DNA from: an uncultured cyanobacterium
GTDB lineage: Bacteria > Cyanobacteriota > Cyanobacteriia > CACIAM-69d
Assembly: GCA_937894105.1 (NCBI GenBank)
Contig: CALCTI010000072.1
Span: forward strand, 1 to 21,814
Direction of reading: 5' to 3'
Length of the DNA: 21,814 nt
Position numbers and translations under genes: made by a program. Shown here piece after piece: positions 7,190 through 14,222 of this stretch. The notes beneath the pieces were generated by a model that was not told the DNA's origin, did no database searches, and was given only the letters and a program-made list of their open reading frames with translations. Positions within the stretch are counted from its first letter, which is position 1; the number at the start of each line of letters is the position of its first letter.

Positions 7190-7615
7190 ATGGCAAAAAA
7201 AGTTGTCGCAATTATTAAGCTGGCGATCAATGCTGGAAAGGCGACGCCAGCTCCCCCGATTGGTCCTGCCCTAGGGCAGCACGGGGTGAATATCATGATG
7301 TTCTGCAAGGAATACAACGCAAAGACTGCTGACAAGGCGGGCTTTGTGATTCCTGTGGAAATTTCGGTTTATGAGGATCGAAGTTTTACCTTTATCCTCA
7401 AAACTCCGCCCGCATCGGTGTTGATTCGCAAAGCGGCTGGCATTGAGAAGGGATCCGGTGAGCCTAATAAGGTGAAAGTTGGATCCATTACTATTGCTCA
7501 GCTTAAGGAAATTGCTGAGACTAAGATGCCGGACTTGAATGCGAACGACATTGACGCAGCGATGAAAATTGTGGGTGGTACCGCTCGCAATATGGGCGTG
7601 ACCATCGCCGATTAG
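7190..7615 (+). CDS. rplK: 50S ribosomal protein uL11
   Basis: 141-residue uL11, part of the GTPase-associated centre at the base of the L7/L12 stalk, binding 23S rRNA helices 43-44. Landmarks: KLAINAGKATPAPPIGPALGQHGVNIM (the Pro-rich N-terminal domain contacted by thiostrepton), FCKEYNAKTAD, PVEISVYEDRSFTFILKTPPAS, and the C-terminal rRNA-binding domain ending GTARNMGV. It starts 10 bp after nusG, consistent with co-transcription. Its presence intact just after the nusG lesion shows the operon is still under selection. Confidence 0.98.
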   Translation: MAKKVVAIIKLAINAGKATPAPPIGPALGQHGVNIMMFCKEYNAKTADKAGFVIPVEISVYEDRSFTFILKTPPASVLIRKAAGIEKGSGEPNKVKVGSITIAQLKEIAETKMPDLNANDIDAAMKIVGGTARNMGVTIAD

Positions 7616-7730
7616 GGCGGTTCACGGTCTTTGCATAGCCATTGGCTAGGTAAAGGTTCGATGTACGTTTTTGTTTTTTTCAATAATTAGGGGAAGAAGA
7701 GACCCTTCGCTATCACCCCAGGAGACAAGC

Positions 7731-8447
7731 ATGACTAAGAAATTATCTCGCCGTATGCGCGAGCTGACGGGCAAAGTTGAAGAGCGGGCTTACGATCCTC
7801 TGGATGCGGTGGCGCTAGCAAAAGAGACCGCGACTGCAAAATTCCCTGAGACTGTGGAAGCTCATATCCGTTTGGGAATTGATCCGAAGTACACGGACCA
7901 GCAGTTACGGACTACGGTAGCTTTGCCGAAGGGAACGGGTCAGACGGTAAGGGTGGCTGTTATTGCTCGCGGTGAAAAGGTGGCTGAGGCTACTGATGCT
8001 GGAGCTGATTTGTCGGGCTCTGAAGAGCTTATTGAAGAAATCCAGAAGGGTATGATGGATTTTGATGTGCTGGTGGCAACGCCGGACATGATGCCTAAGG
8101 TGGCTCGGTTGGGTCGGCTTTTGGGTCCCCGTGGCTTGATGCCGTCTCCAAAGGGTGGTACTGTAACGTTCGATGTGGGTCCAGCAATTAACGAATTTAA
8201 AGCCGGTAAGCTTGAATTCCGTGCTGACAAAGCGGGTATTGTTCATGTGGGCATCGGTAAAGCGACTTTTGAACCGGCAGATTTGCTGGAGAATTTGAAG
8301 GCGCTTCAGGATGTGATTGATCGTAATCGTCCTTCGGGTGCGAAGGGGCGTTACTGGCGATCGCTCTACGTATCGGCCACCATGGGTCCGTCCATTGAAG
8401 TGGATATCAACGCCCTGCGTGATCTGAAGCCAGAAGAGCAAAACTAA
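7731..8447 (+). CDS. rplA: 50S ribosomal protein uL1
   Basis: 238-residue uL1 of the L1 stalk. Visible motifs: the N-terminal KKLSRRMRELTGKVEE, YDPLDAVALAKETA, and the signature GPRGLMPSPKGGTVT with the following FKAGKLEFRADKAGIVHVGIGK. ATG 7731 is chosen over an upstream in-frame alternative at 7671 because AGGAGA stands 8 nt before it and the conserved MTKK start follows. A 115-bp gap separates it from rplK, with a T-rich stretch (7668-7680) but no clear stem, so read-through from rplK is likely. uL1 is a known translational autoregulator in bacteria; a target site in this gap is possible but not shown. Confidence 0.98.
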   Translation: MTKKLSRRMRELTGKVEERAYDPLDAVALAKETATAKFPETVEAHIRLGIDPKYTDQQLRTTVALPKGTGQTVRVAVIARGEKVAEATDAGADLSGSEELIEEIQKGMMDFDVLVATPDMMPKVARLGRLLGPRGLMPSPKGGTVTFDVGPAINEFKAGKLEFRADKAGIVHVGIGKATFEPADLLENLKALQDVIDRNRPSGAKGRYWRSLYVSATMGPSIEVDINALRDLKPEEQN

Positions 8448-8759
8448 GGTTTTAGGCATTGGTTCTAGTAACCTGAAAACTGTAGAAACTTCGAGAGGTT
8501 TCAACGAAAGAATTAACTCCCAGGCAAGCTTATTCGCTGCCACAAATTGAATAAAGCTTGCCGGAGATAGCGGGTGCCATGATTGGCTTAATGTCCTGCG
8601 GAGGTGAAGGCTTAAACGATCCAGTTTTACTTTGATCTGCTGATTTTCAGTTAGAAACCAGTAAACTGCGACGCTTTAAGACTGATTTATCAACCCCGGC
8701 TTTTGCTGGGGTTTTGTTTTGGTAAATCGGTTATTTAAATCGACCAAGGAGGTGAATTC
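8448..8759 (+). other. L10 leader region between rplA and rplJ
   Basis: 312 bp without a gene. In many bacteria the mRNA here binds the L10-(L12) complex and controls rplJ-rplL. The segment around 8560-8640 (CATGATTGGCTTAATGTCCTGCGGAGGTGAAGGCTTAAAC) has the local complementarity (GCTTAA... / ...GGCTTAAAC region flanking TGCGGAGG) expected of such a leader, and a terminator-like hairpin follows at 8692-8720. Assignment to the Rfam L10 leader is by position and gross features only. Confidence 0.55.
8692..8720 (+). terminator. Attenuator-type hairpin before rplJ
   Basis: AACCCCGGC (8692-8700) pairs with GCTGGGGTT (8705-8713) across a TTTT loop: nine pairs with one G-U, followed by TTGTTTT. It sits about 40 bp before the rplJ start, inside the operon, so it is more likely a regulated attenuator or partial terminator than an operon end. 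Confidence 0.75.
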
Positions 8760-9302
8760 ATGGGTCGAACTTTAGAAGACAAGAGATCCATTGTTGATTC
8801 GCTAAAAGCACAACTTAGCGAAACGGATATGGCAGTGGTCATCGACTACAAAGGGCTTTCGGTGGCAGAGATTACCGAGCTGCGCCAGAAGCTTTCTGAG
8901 TCCGGCGGCGTGTGCAAGGTAACTAAAAACACCCTGATGCGCATTGCTGTTGATGGCGACGACAACTGGCAGCCAATGACCGAGTTTCTAAAGGATTCTT
9001 CGGCGTTTTTGCTCCTACAGGGAGATATTGGTGCCGGGATTAAGGCCTATCAGGAATTTCAGAAGGCAGCGAAGAAAAGCGATCTTCGTGGGGGCGTTTT
9101 GGAAGGTCGGGCGTTAAGTGCTGACGAGGTGAAGGCCATTGGTGATTTGCCATCGAAAGAGCAGCTTATTGCTCAAATTGCTGGCGGAATCAATGCTGTT
9201 ACCACCAAGGTTGCGGTGGGTATCAAGGAAGTTCCCAATTCTTTGGCTCGCGCAATTCAGGCGATCGCCGATAAGGATCAAGACTCTGCCGACGCCGCTT
9301 AG
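8760..9302 (+). CDS. rplJ: 50S ribosomal protein uL10
   Basis: 180-residue uL10, which anchors L7/L12 dimers to the ribosome. It begins MGRTLEDKRSIVDSLKAQLS, has the rRNA-binding core (VVIDYKGLSVAEITELRQKL, CKVTKNTLMRIAVDG) and a C-terminal helix (about 140-175) that carries L12 binding sites. The ribosome-binding site AAGGAGGTGA (8746-8755) is close to a perfect anti-16S match, unusually strong for this window, fitting a gene controlled by its leader. Stop TAG 9300-9302. It is the first member of the L10-L12 pair and is preceded by an attenuator-like hairpin. Confidence 0.98.
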   Translation: MGRTLEDKRSIVDSLKAQLSETDMAVVIDYKGLSVAEITELRQKLSESGGVCKVTKNTLMRIAVDGDDNWQPMTEFLKDSSAFLLLQGDIGAGIKAYQEFQKAAKKSDLRGGVLEGRALSADEVKAIGDLPSKEQLIAQIAGGINAVTTKVAVGIKEVPNSLARAIQAIADKDQDSADAA

Positions 9303-9448
9303 GGTCTCAAGAAAACCGTCTTCAAGGTTTACAAAATTGGAATCACTTGCAATTGCCATTTGATTCCTTAACTGCAATTAACGCAGTTCAAACTTATTAG
9401 CAATTATCAAACTCATCTCGTAAGTAATCAACGAACAAGGAGAGACTT

Positions 9449-9838
9449 ATGTCTGATACAACTGACAAAATTCTAGAGCAGTTAAAGTCTTTGACTTTGC
9501 TAGAAGCTGCTGATTTGGTCAAGCAAATTGAAGAGGAGTTCGGCGTTAGCGCAGCGGCTCCCGTAGGCGGCATGATGATGGCTGCTCCTGCTGCTGGCGG
9601 CGGTGGCGAAGAAGCTGAAGAGAAGACCGAATTCGACGTGGAGTTGACTGAAGTTGATTCTGCCAAGAAGATCGCCATTCTTAAGGTGGTTCGTAACATC
9701 ACGGGCTTGGGTCTGAAGGAAGCAAAGAGTGTGGTGGAATCTACGCCCAAGGTTATTAAGGAAGCCACTTCTAAGGATGATGCCGAGGATATTAAGAAGC
9801 AGCTTGAAGAGGCTGGCGCTAAGGTCGCCATCAAGTAA
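9449..9838 (+). CDS. rplL: 50S ribosomal protein bL12 (L7/L12)
   Basis: 129-residue stalk protein that recruits translational GTPases. The N-terminal dimerisation helix (DKILEQLKSLTLLEAADLVKQIEEEFGV), a flexible Ala/Gly-rich hinge (about 34-52, AAPVGGMMMAAPAAGGGGEE) and the globular C-terminal domain (EFDVELTEVDSAKKIAILKVVR, GLGLKEAKSVVESTPKVIKE) are all present. AAGGAGA precedes the ATG. The 146-bp gap after rplJ contains only a small inverted repeat at 9370-9388 (AACTGC/GCAGTT) with no T-run. Confidence 0.98.
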   Translation: MSDTTDKILEQLKSLTLLEAADLVKQIEEEFGVSAAAPVGGMMMAAPAAGGGGEEAEEKTEFDVELTEVDSAKKIAILKVVRNITGLGLKEAKSVVESTPKVIKEATSKDDAEDIKKQLEEAGAKVAIK

Positions 9839-9950
9839 TTTTTGCTGAAAATTCTTGTTATTTTGGTATCTCCAAATAGTTGACAACCTATTAGGATCCC
9901 AGAAAAACAGATCAGATTTTTTGGCGAAAACGAACTTCAAAGTTTTAAGT

Positions 9951-9984
9951 TGCCTCAATTGCCACGGCAGTTGAGGCACTTTTT
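9951..9984 (+). terminator. Intrinsic terminator of the rplL operon
   Basis: TGCCTCAATTGC (9951-9962) pairs with GCAGTTGAGGCA (9967-9978), twelve pairs with one G-U and a 4-nt loop, followed by CTTTTT. This is the strongest intrinsic terminator in the window and marks the end of the ribosomal cluster. It also argues against starting the next gene at the ATG at 9985. Confidence 0.9.
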
Positions 9985-10068
9985 ATGGTTCACTTTACTT
10001 TTAGATTAGATATTGTTAAGGCTACTTTTGCGCGATTAATGTGTGCCGTTAGTTTGAATTCTCCATCT

Positions 10069-10794
10069 ATGATCGTTCCCATTTTAGAGGTCCAAGATGT
10101 TTATGCGGGCTACGTGCCCGGGCTCAATATTCTCCAAGGGGTGAACCTATCGGTAGCTCCGGGGGAATTGGTGGCAATTATTGGTCCCAACGGCGCCGGC
10201 AAGTCGACCCTGGCAAAGGCGATCGCCGGATTGCTCACCCCCAACCAGGGAGCCATTATTTTCCAGGGAGAAAATATCGGGCATTTGGCAGCCAATGAGG
10301 TGGTGCGTCAGGGCATTTGCTATGTGCCGCAAATTTCCAACGTGTTTCGCACATTGACGGTGGAAGAAAATTTGGAAATGGCGGCGTTTATTTCGGACGC
10401 GCCTTTGAAGCCCCTAAAGCAAAAGATTTTTACGATGTTTCCCCGGCTGGCGGAGCGGCGATCGCAACAGGCAGGCACCCTGTCCGGCGGCGAGCGGCAA
10501 ATGCTGGCCATGGGGAAGGCGCTGATGTTGGAGCCAAAATTACTGGTACTGGACGAACCGTCGGCGGCCCTGTCGCCATTGTTGGTGATGGGAGTGTTTG
10601 AGCAAATTCGGGCGGTGGTGAATTCGGGGACGGCGGTGGTGCTGGTGGAGCAAAATGCTAAGCGGGCCCTGGAGATGGCAGATCGAGGATGCGTTATGGA
10701 GGCGGGGTGCGATCGCTTCACGGGGGCGGGGGTGGACCTGTTGAATAATCCCAAAGTGGCTGAGCTGTACTTGGGCGCTAGCGCGGCGTCCTAG
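10069..10794 (+). CDS. ABC transporter ATP-binding protein, LivF/NatE-like
   Basis: 241-residue ATPase subunit of a branched-chain or neutral amino-acid ABC importer type. Walker A GPNGAGKST (39-47), Q-loop YVPQ (Gln88), signature LSGGE (138-142) and Walker B LLVLDEP (158-164) are complete, and the switch region has the LivF-type VEQNAKRALEMADRG instead of the usual His. The sequence is close to NatE of cyanobacterial Nat transporters as I remember it. ATG 10069 is chosen because the upstream in-frame ATG 9985 lies in the terminator T-run and adds 28 residues unlike the family. No permease or binding protein is adjacent, so substrate is inferred from family only. arfB follows with 9 bp between them. 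Confidence 0.88.
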   Translation: MIVPILEVQDVYAGYVPGLNILQGVNLSVAPGELVAIIGPNGAGKSTLAKAIAGLLTPNQGAIIFQGENIGHLAANEVVRQGICYVPQISNVFRTLTVEENLEMAAFISDAPLKPLKQKIFTMFPRLAERRSQQAGTLSGGERQMLAMGKALMLEPKLLVLDEPSAALSPLLVMGVFEQIRAVVNSGTAVVLVEQNAKRALEMADRGCVMEAGCDRFTGAGVDLLNNPKVAELYLGASAAS

Positions 10795-10803
10795 GGGAAC
10801 TCA

Positions 10804-11220
10804 ATGCTGGCTATCACTAACCGCACGGCGATTCCCCTGTCTGAAATCGAATTGACGGCGGTGCGATCGCAGGGAGCCGGCGGGCAAAACGTTAATAAAG
10901 TGGCCACCGCCATTCACTTGCGCTTCAATATTCACACCTCGTCTTTGCCGGCGTTCTATCAAGAGCGCCTGTTGAAACTTCGGGATAATCGCATTACCAA
11001 AGACGGCATTATTGTCATTAAATCCCAGCAACATCGCACCCAGGAACAGAATAAACAAGCGGCTCTCCAGCGCTTACAGAGCCTGCTGCAAAGCGTGATC
11101 ACCACCCCGAAAAAACGTAAGCCCACCAAACCGTCCCGCCGTGCCAATCGCATACGCCTGGACCGCAAAGCAAAACATTCCCAGCGCAAAGCTCAGCGAG
11201 GCAATCTTAGGGATATTTGA
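10804..11220 (+). CDS. arfB: Alternative ribosome-rescue peptidyl-tRNA hydrolase ArfB (YaeJ)
   Basis: 138 residues with the release-factor catalytic motif GGQ at 26-28 in RSQGAGGQNVNKVATA, a compact GGQ domain, and a basic C-terminal tail (from about 100: TPKKRKPTKPSRRANRIRLDRKAKHSQRK). That tail enters the empty mRNA channel of stalled ribosomes, and the length separates ArfB from true release factors. The Shine-Dalgarno AGGGGA overlaps the stop of the ABC gene, so translation is coupled. ArfB hydrolyses peptidyl-tRNA on non-stop ribosomes, a backup to tmRNA. Confidence 0.93.
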   Translation: MLAITNRTAIPLSEIELTAVRSQGAGGQNVNKVATAIHLRFNIHTSSLPAFYQERLLKLRDNRITKDGIIVIKSQQHRTQEQNKQAALQRLQSLLQSVITTPKKRKPTKPSRRANRIRLDRKAKHSQRKAQRGNLRDI

Positions 11221-11306
11221 ATGTAAACGATAGGGAGCGATTCAGGCGCTGGGGCAATAGGCTACAGTGAGCTGAAGTGGGATTTAGGCGCAGCAGGATA
11301 TGGGCG

Positions 11307-12089
11307 ATGGCAGCAGCATCGAAGTCAGCACTGGGAGCGTGGACTCAACGGGCGATCGCGGCGGGGCTGCTGGGGGGGCAAACCCTGGTGCATATTGCGC
11401 GCGGCAAAATTAATCGCCGCAATACCCTAGAGCAAATGCAAATTGTGGGTCCCGATTCCCTGGGCATCATTTTGCTGGCGGGCGTTTCCATTGGTTCCGT
11501 ATTTACCATCCAGGTGGCGCGGGAGTTTATTCGCTACGGAGCTACCACGGCGATCGGTGGGGTGATGGCGGTTGCCATGGCGCGGGAGTTAGCACCGGTA
11601 TTTGCGGCGGTGGTATTGGCAGGGCGGGTGGGATCGGCCTTTGCGGCGGAAATTGGCACCATGCGGGTGACGGAGCAAATTGACGCGTTGTATATGCTGC
11701 GTACGGACCCGGTGGATTATTTGGTGGTACCTCGGGCGATCGCCTGCTGCGTCATGTTGCCCCTGTTGACCCTGCTGGGATTTCTCGCCAGTATTTTGGC
11801 CGGTTTAATCATTGCCTGGCAAGGGTTTGATATTTCCTATTTTTCATTTCTAAATTCCGTCAAAACCTTTTTGGGACCGATGGACCTGGTTTACGCGTCC
11901 ATCAAAGGCATTTTCTTTGGGGTGCTGATTGCGGTGATTGGCTGTAGCTGGGGATTGACCACCAGCGGCGGCGCAAAAGGGGTGGGACAATCCACAACCA
12001 CGGCGGTGGTAACGGCGTTGCTAGCGATTCTAATTGCCAATTTTTTCCTGTCCTGGCTAATGTTCCGCAATAGCGCGGCTCTGGGCTAA
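11307..12089 (+). CDS. MlaE family ABC transporter permease
   Basis: 260-residue integral membrane permease of the MlaE/YrbE (DUF140) family, which moves phospholipids or related lipids between membranes together with an MlaF ATPase and MlaD-type MCE protein. Family segments: LEQMQIVGPDSLGIILLAGVSIGSVFTIQVA, the conserved RELAPVFAAVVLAGRVGSAFAAEIGTMRVTEQIDAL loop, then PLLTLLGFLASILAG and further hydrophobic segments. ATG 11307 has AGGA 9 nt upstream; a GTG at 11277 would add ten residues. Neither ATPase nor MCE gene is adjacent, which is common in cyanobacteria. The plastid homologue is TGD1, a lipid importer. Confidence 0.92.
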   Translation: MAAASKSALGAWTQRAIAAGLLGGQTLVHIARGKINRRNTLEQMQIVGPDSLGIILLAGVSIGSVFTIQVAREFIRYGATTAIGGVMAVAMARELAPVFAAVVLAGRVGSAFAAEIGTMRVTEQIDALYMLRTDPVDYLVVPRAIACCVMLPLLTLLGFLASILAGLIIAWQGFDISYFSFLNSVKTFLGPMDLVYASIKGIFFGVLIAVIGCSWGLTTSGGAKGVGQSTTTAVVTALLAILIANFFLSWLMFRNSAALG

Positions 12090-12158
12090 TGATTTCTGGT
12101 CTTGAAATTCTGAGGGGATCGCCCAGTACCAAACGGGGAATCAGGAGTTGCGTTAACC

Positions 12159-13145
12159 ATGGTTTTTGTGTGGATCTTACTTTTCCTGATAAGCCTGGTT
12201 GCGTCACTTACGGTTTGGGAAGGGGGGCTACGCACTTCTCTTAGACATAAGTATCCGCTTCCTGGGCAACTTATTTCGGCTGGCGCCCACCGATTGCATT
12301 TGCATTGTCAAGGGGAAGGAAAAGTTACGGTAATTCTCGAGGATGGAATGGGTCACGCGGGCTCTCTATCTTGGTTTAAAGTGCAGCCGGCGATCGCCAC
12401 CTTTACCCGAGTTTGTTCCTACGACCGTGCGGGGCTGATGTGGAGTGAACCCAGCGGAAAAGCGCCCACGGTTGAGCAACAGGTTCATGATTTACACACA
12501 GCCTTAACCAATGCCCAGATTGAGCCCCCGTATGTTTTGGTTGGCACTTCAATGGGGGGAATTTATGTGCGAGCCTTTACCCATTACTATCCCGATGAAG
12601 TGGTCGGCTTGGTCTTGGTTGAATCTGCCCACCCAGAGCAAGAGGATCGCTTCCCCCCTATGCCTAAGGGGCGATCGCCTGCCTTTGGACAGGATTTGTC
12701 GGATCGTCTGTCCGCCGCATGTGAAATTTTACGGTTGCGGCATCGCTTATTGCCCCATCCCAATAGCCGTCGCCTTCCGGTAGCTATACTGCCTCTACTA
12801 GAAGCTTTTGCCCCCCAAAGCCTAGCAGCAACAAAGGCTGAGGAGCGGCTCTTCTTGGCTAACCTTCAGTGGAGTCAACGGTTGAGATCTTTGGAAAATC
12901 GTCCGCTTATTGTGCTCACTGCTGCGTCCACCTTGCAGGGCAATAACGGCTCTGATGCAGCCCAAACTGCAGCCAAAATCTGGGGTGAACTGCAAGCTGA
13001 GTTGGCAGGTTTATCGACCCAGAGCCAGCATCAGATCATCCCCGACAGTGGTCATCTATTACATTTTGATCAACCAGATGCGATCATCGTCGCCGTTCGC
13101 CGCATTGTGGACCAAGTTCAATTACCAAAAGACATGGGACTTTAG
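12159..13145 (+). CDS. Alpha/beta hydrolase with N-terminal membrane anchor
   Basis: 328-residue alpha/beta-hydrolase fold protein. The N-terminus is one hydrophobic helix (VFVWILLFLISLVASLTVW, 2-20), a signal anchor or uncleaved signal. The nucleophile elbow is GTSMGG with Ser131; the oxyanion region DGMGHAG and the strand SYDRAG are typical; the catalytic His is likely His299 in SGHLLHFDQP. The acid may be Glu155 (LVLVES) or a later Asp. The sequence resembles esterases and lipase-like proteins annotated only as alpha/beta hydrolases; substrate unknown. It starts 69 bp after mlaE on the same strand, so co-transcription is possible. MITE copy 3 follows 65 bp downstream. Confidence 0.85.
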   Translation: MVFVWILLFLISLVASLTVWEGGLRTSLRHKYPLPGQLISAGAHRLHLHCQGEGKVTVILEDGMGHAGSLSWFKVQPAIATFTRVCSYDRAGLMWSEPSGKAPTVEQQVHDLHTALTNAQIEPPYVLVGTSMGGIYVRAFTHYYPDEVVGLVLVESAHPEQEDRFPPMPKGRSPAFGQDLSDRLSAACEILRLRHRLLPHPNSRRLPVAILPLLEAFAPQSLAATKAEERLFLANLQWSQRLRSLENRPLIVLTAASTLQGNNGSDAAQTAAKIWGELQAELAGLSTQSQHQIIPDSGHLLHFDQPDAIIVAVRRIVDQVQLPKDMGL

Positions 13146-13210
13146 TCGCTGATTTCGTGGGGGAATGCCCCTAAACGTCAGCGATTATCTGTGCGATTAT
13201 TGTCTGTGAC

Positions 13211-13343
13211 CTAGGGGCTGTCATCAATTGAATCCCTAAGTCAAGAGCTGTAAGGGTTTCAGCCCCTAGCCTTGTTTGTTTTTAAAGGGCGCGTACTCCC
13301 CACGGCATAAGGCTTCTGGAGATTAATTGATGACACGCCCTAG
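13211..13343. mobile_element. MITE-like element, copy 3
   Basis: 133 bp with CTAG at both ends. Left end CTAGGGGCTGTCATCAATTG; right end reverse-complemented CTAGGGCGTGTCATCAATTA. The core TGTCATCAATT is perfect at both ends. It lies between the convergent alpha/beta hydrolase and DUF3531 genes, same orientation as copy 1. As RNA the ends could fold into a long stem and might stop transcription from either side. Confidence 0.82.
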
Positions 13344-13364
13344 CTTCAAAAATTGGCAAGCCCG

Positions 13365-13829
13365 CTAATTCCAGCCGTCGTTGTTGTCCACATCGGATTG
13401 CGATCGCCCACTTTCCGGCAGCGGCCAATCCAAATCCTCGCCGCCAATGCTAAGCCGTTGGATCGCAACAAATTCTTTGCTGAGCCGTTGCAATGAATTG
13501 ATAAGTACATCCAGGGCGACCGCATCGCTAGTGCCCATATCGAACCACACCCGCGCTCGCGTCCCTTCAAATTCGATATCGCCCATATTGTGCATCAGCG
13601 CAGGCAACGCTTCACCATCCAGGGATTCGCTGTAGGACATATAGCTAATTTCCAGCCCCACCTCCTGAGCTTGCAGATTTTCCGCATTAAAGCCCCCCAG
13701 CTTGCCCAAATAAAACCAGGAGTCAAACACTTCTTCTATATATTGCGTTTCCAACGGAGCCAGTACCGTTTCAAATTCCAACCAAAACCACACGTTAAAG
13801 GGATTAAACTCACGAAATTCCACCTGCAC
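13365..13829 (-). CDS. DUF3531 family protein
   Basis: 154 residues of a family conserved in cyanobacteria and plant plastids. Diagnostic stretch: the start VEFREFNPFNVWFWLEF, then EEVFDSWFYLGKLGGFNAENLQ and the central FEGTRARVWFDMGTSDAVALDVLINSLQRLS. The C-terminus is polar and Asn/Asp-rich (SDVDNNDGWN). No enzyme motif is visible; function unknown. Start ATG 13829. The gene is convergent with the upstream hydrolase and divergent from cysE. Confidence 0.87.
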   Translation of the reverse strand: MQVEFREFNPFNVWFWLEFETVLAPLETQYIEEVFDSWFYLGKLGGFNAENLQAQEVGLEISYMSYSESLDGEALPALMHNMGDIEFEGTRARVWFDMGTSDAVALDVLINSLQRLSKEFVAIQRLSIGGEDLDWPLPESGRSQSDVDNNDGWN

Positions 13830-14222
13830 GGTTGGCTCCTGGTTTAGCTAACTGCGTTTGTAATGCCCCCGCGATGATACTGACAATTTGCGTTGTAATC
13901 CAGCTTAGGTTAACCAAAGTAGCAATATCCTCACCGGGGCAAATAATCAAGGTGTCATCCTTGCCCCCTTGATTATTTGCCCTGCCGCCCTGAAGATTTG
14001 AGGGCTGAGGCATATCGATTCAATTCGAATTTCAACGGGAGTGTCAACTCAGAAGACGATAACCATTCGGTCTTCCGGCTCTGGTTAAATTCTCACAGGG
14101 GACTACTATGTAAGCGGTTCGCTTTTCTGGCGCACTATTTTGCATCTTCCCCTCTCGGTTTCCCTGGGCTTTTCTGCTCCTGCCGCGCATTTCTCCCACT
14201 AAATTTTTGCCAAGATAGCACC
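13830..14222. other. Divergent intergenic region between DUF3531 and cysE
   Basis: 393 bp that should hold promoters for both genes. It contains a 16-bp perfect inverted repeat (13937-13952 with 13967-13982) with an overlapping alternative stem. An in-frame extension of cysE back to 13977 exists, but its translation is Cys- and Phe-rich and unlike the family, so I treat it as untranslated. Confidence 0.6.
13935..13984. promoter_or_regulatory. Alternative hairpin element upstream of cysE
   Basis: GGGCAAATAATCAAGG (13937-13952) is perfectly complementary to CCTTGATTATTTGCCC (13967-13982); adding a G-U and a C-G extends it to 18 pairs. Part of the same left arm, GGGGCAA (13936-13942), can pair instead with TTGCCCC (13961-13967) in the loop. 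The two folds exclude each other. No T-run follows on either strand, so it is not a standard terminator. Confidence 0.55.

Noticed and set aside
9370..9388. Terminator between rplJ and rplL
   Set aside because: The AACTGC/GCAGTT stem has only six pairs and no T-run, and rplJ-rplL are normally co-transcribed.
9985..10068. Longer start for the ABC ATPase
   Set aside because: ATG 9985 abuts the T-run of the rplL terminator, and the 28 extra residues do not resemble LivF/NatE proteins.
13977..14222. N-terminal extension of cysE by 82 residues
   Set aside because: The extension is Cys/Phe-rich and unlike the family, starts inside an inverted repeat, and the conserved CysE start begins exactly at the GTG 14223.
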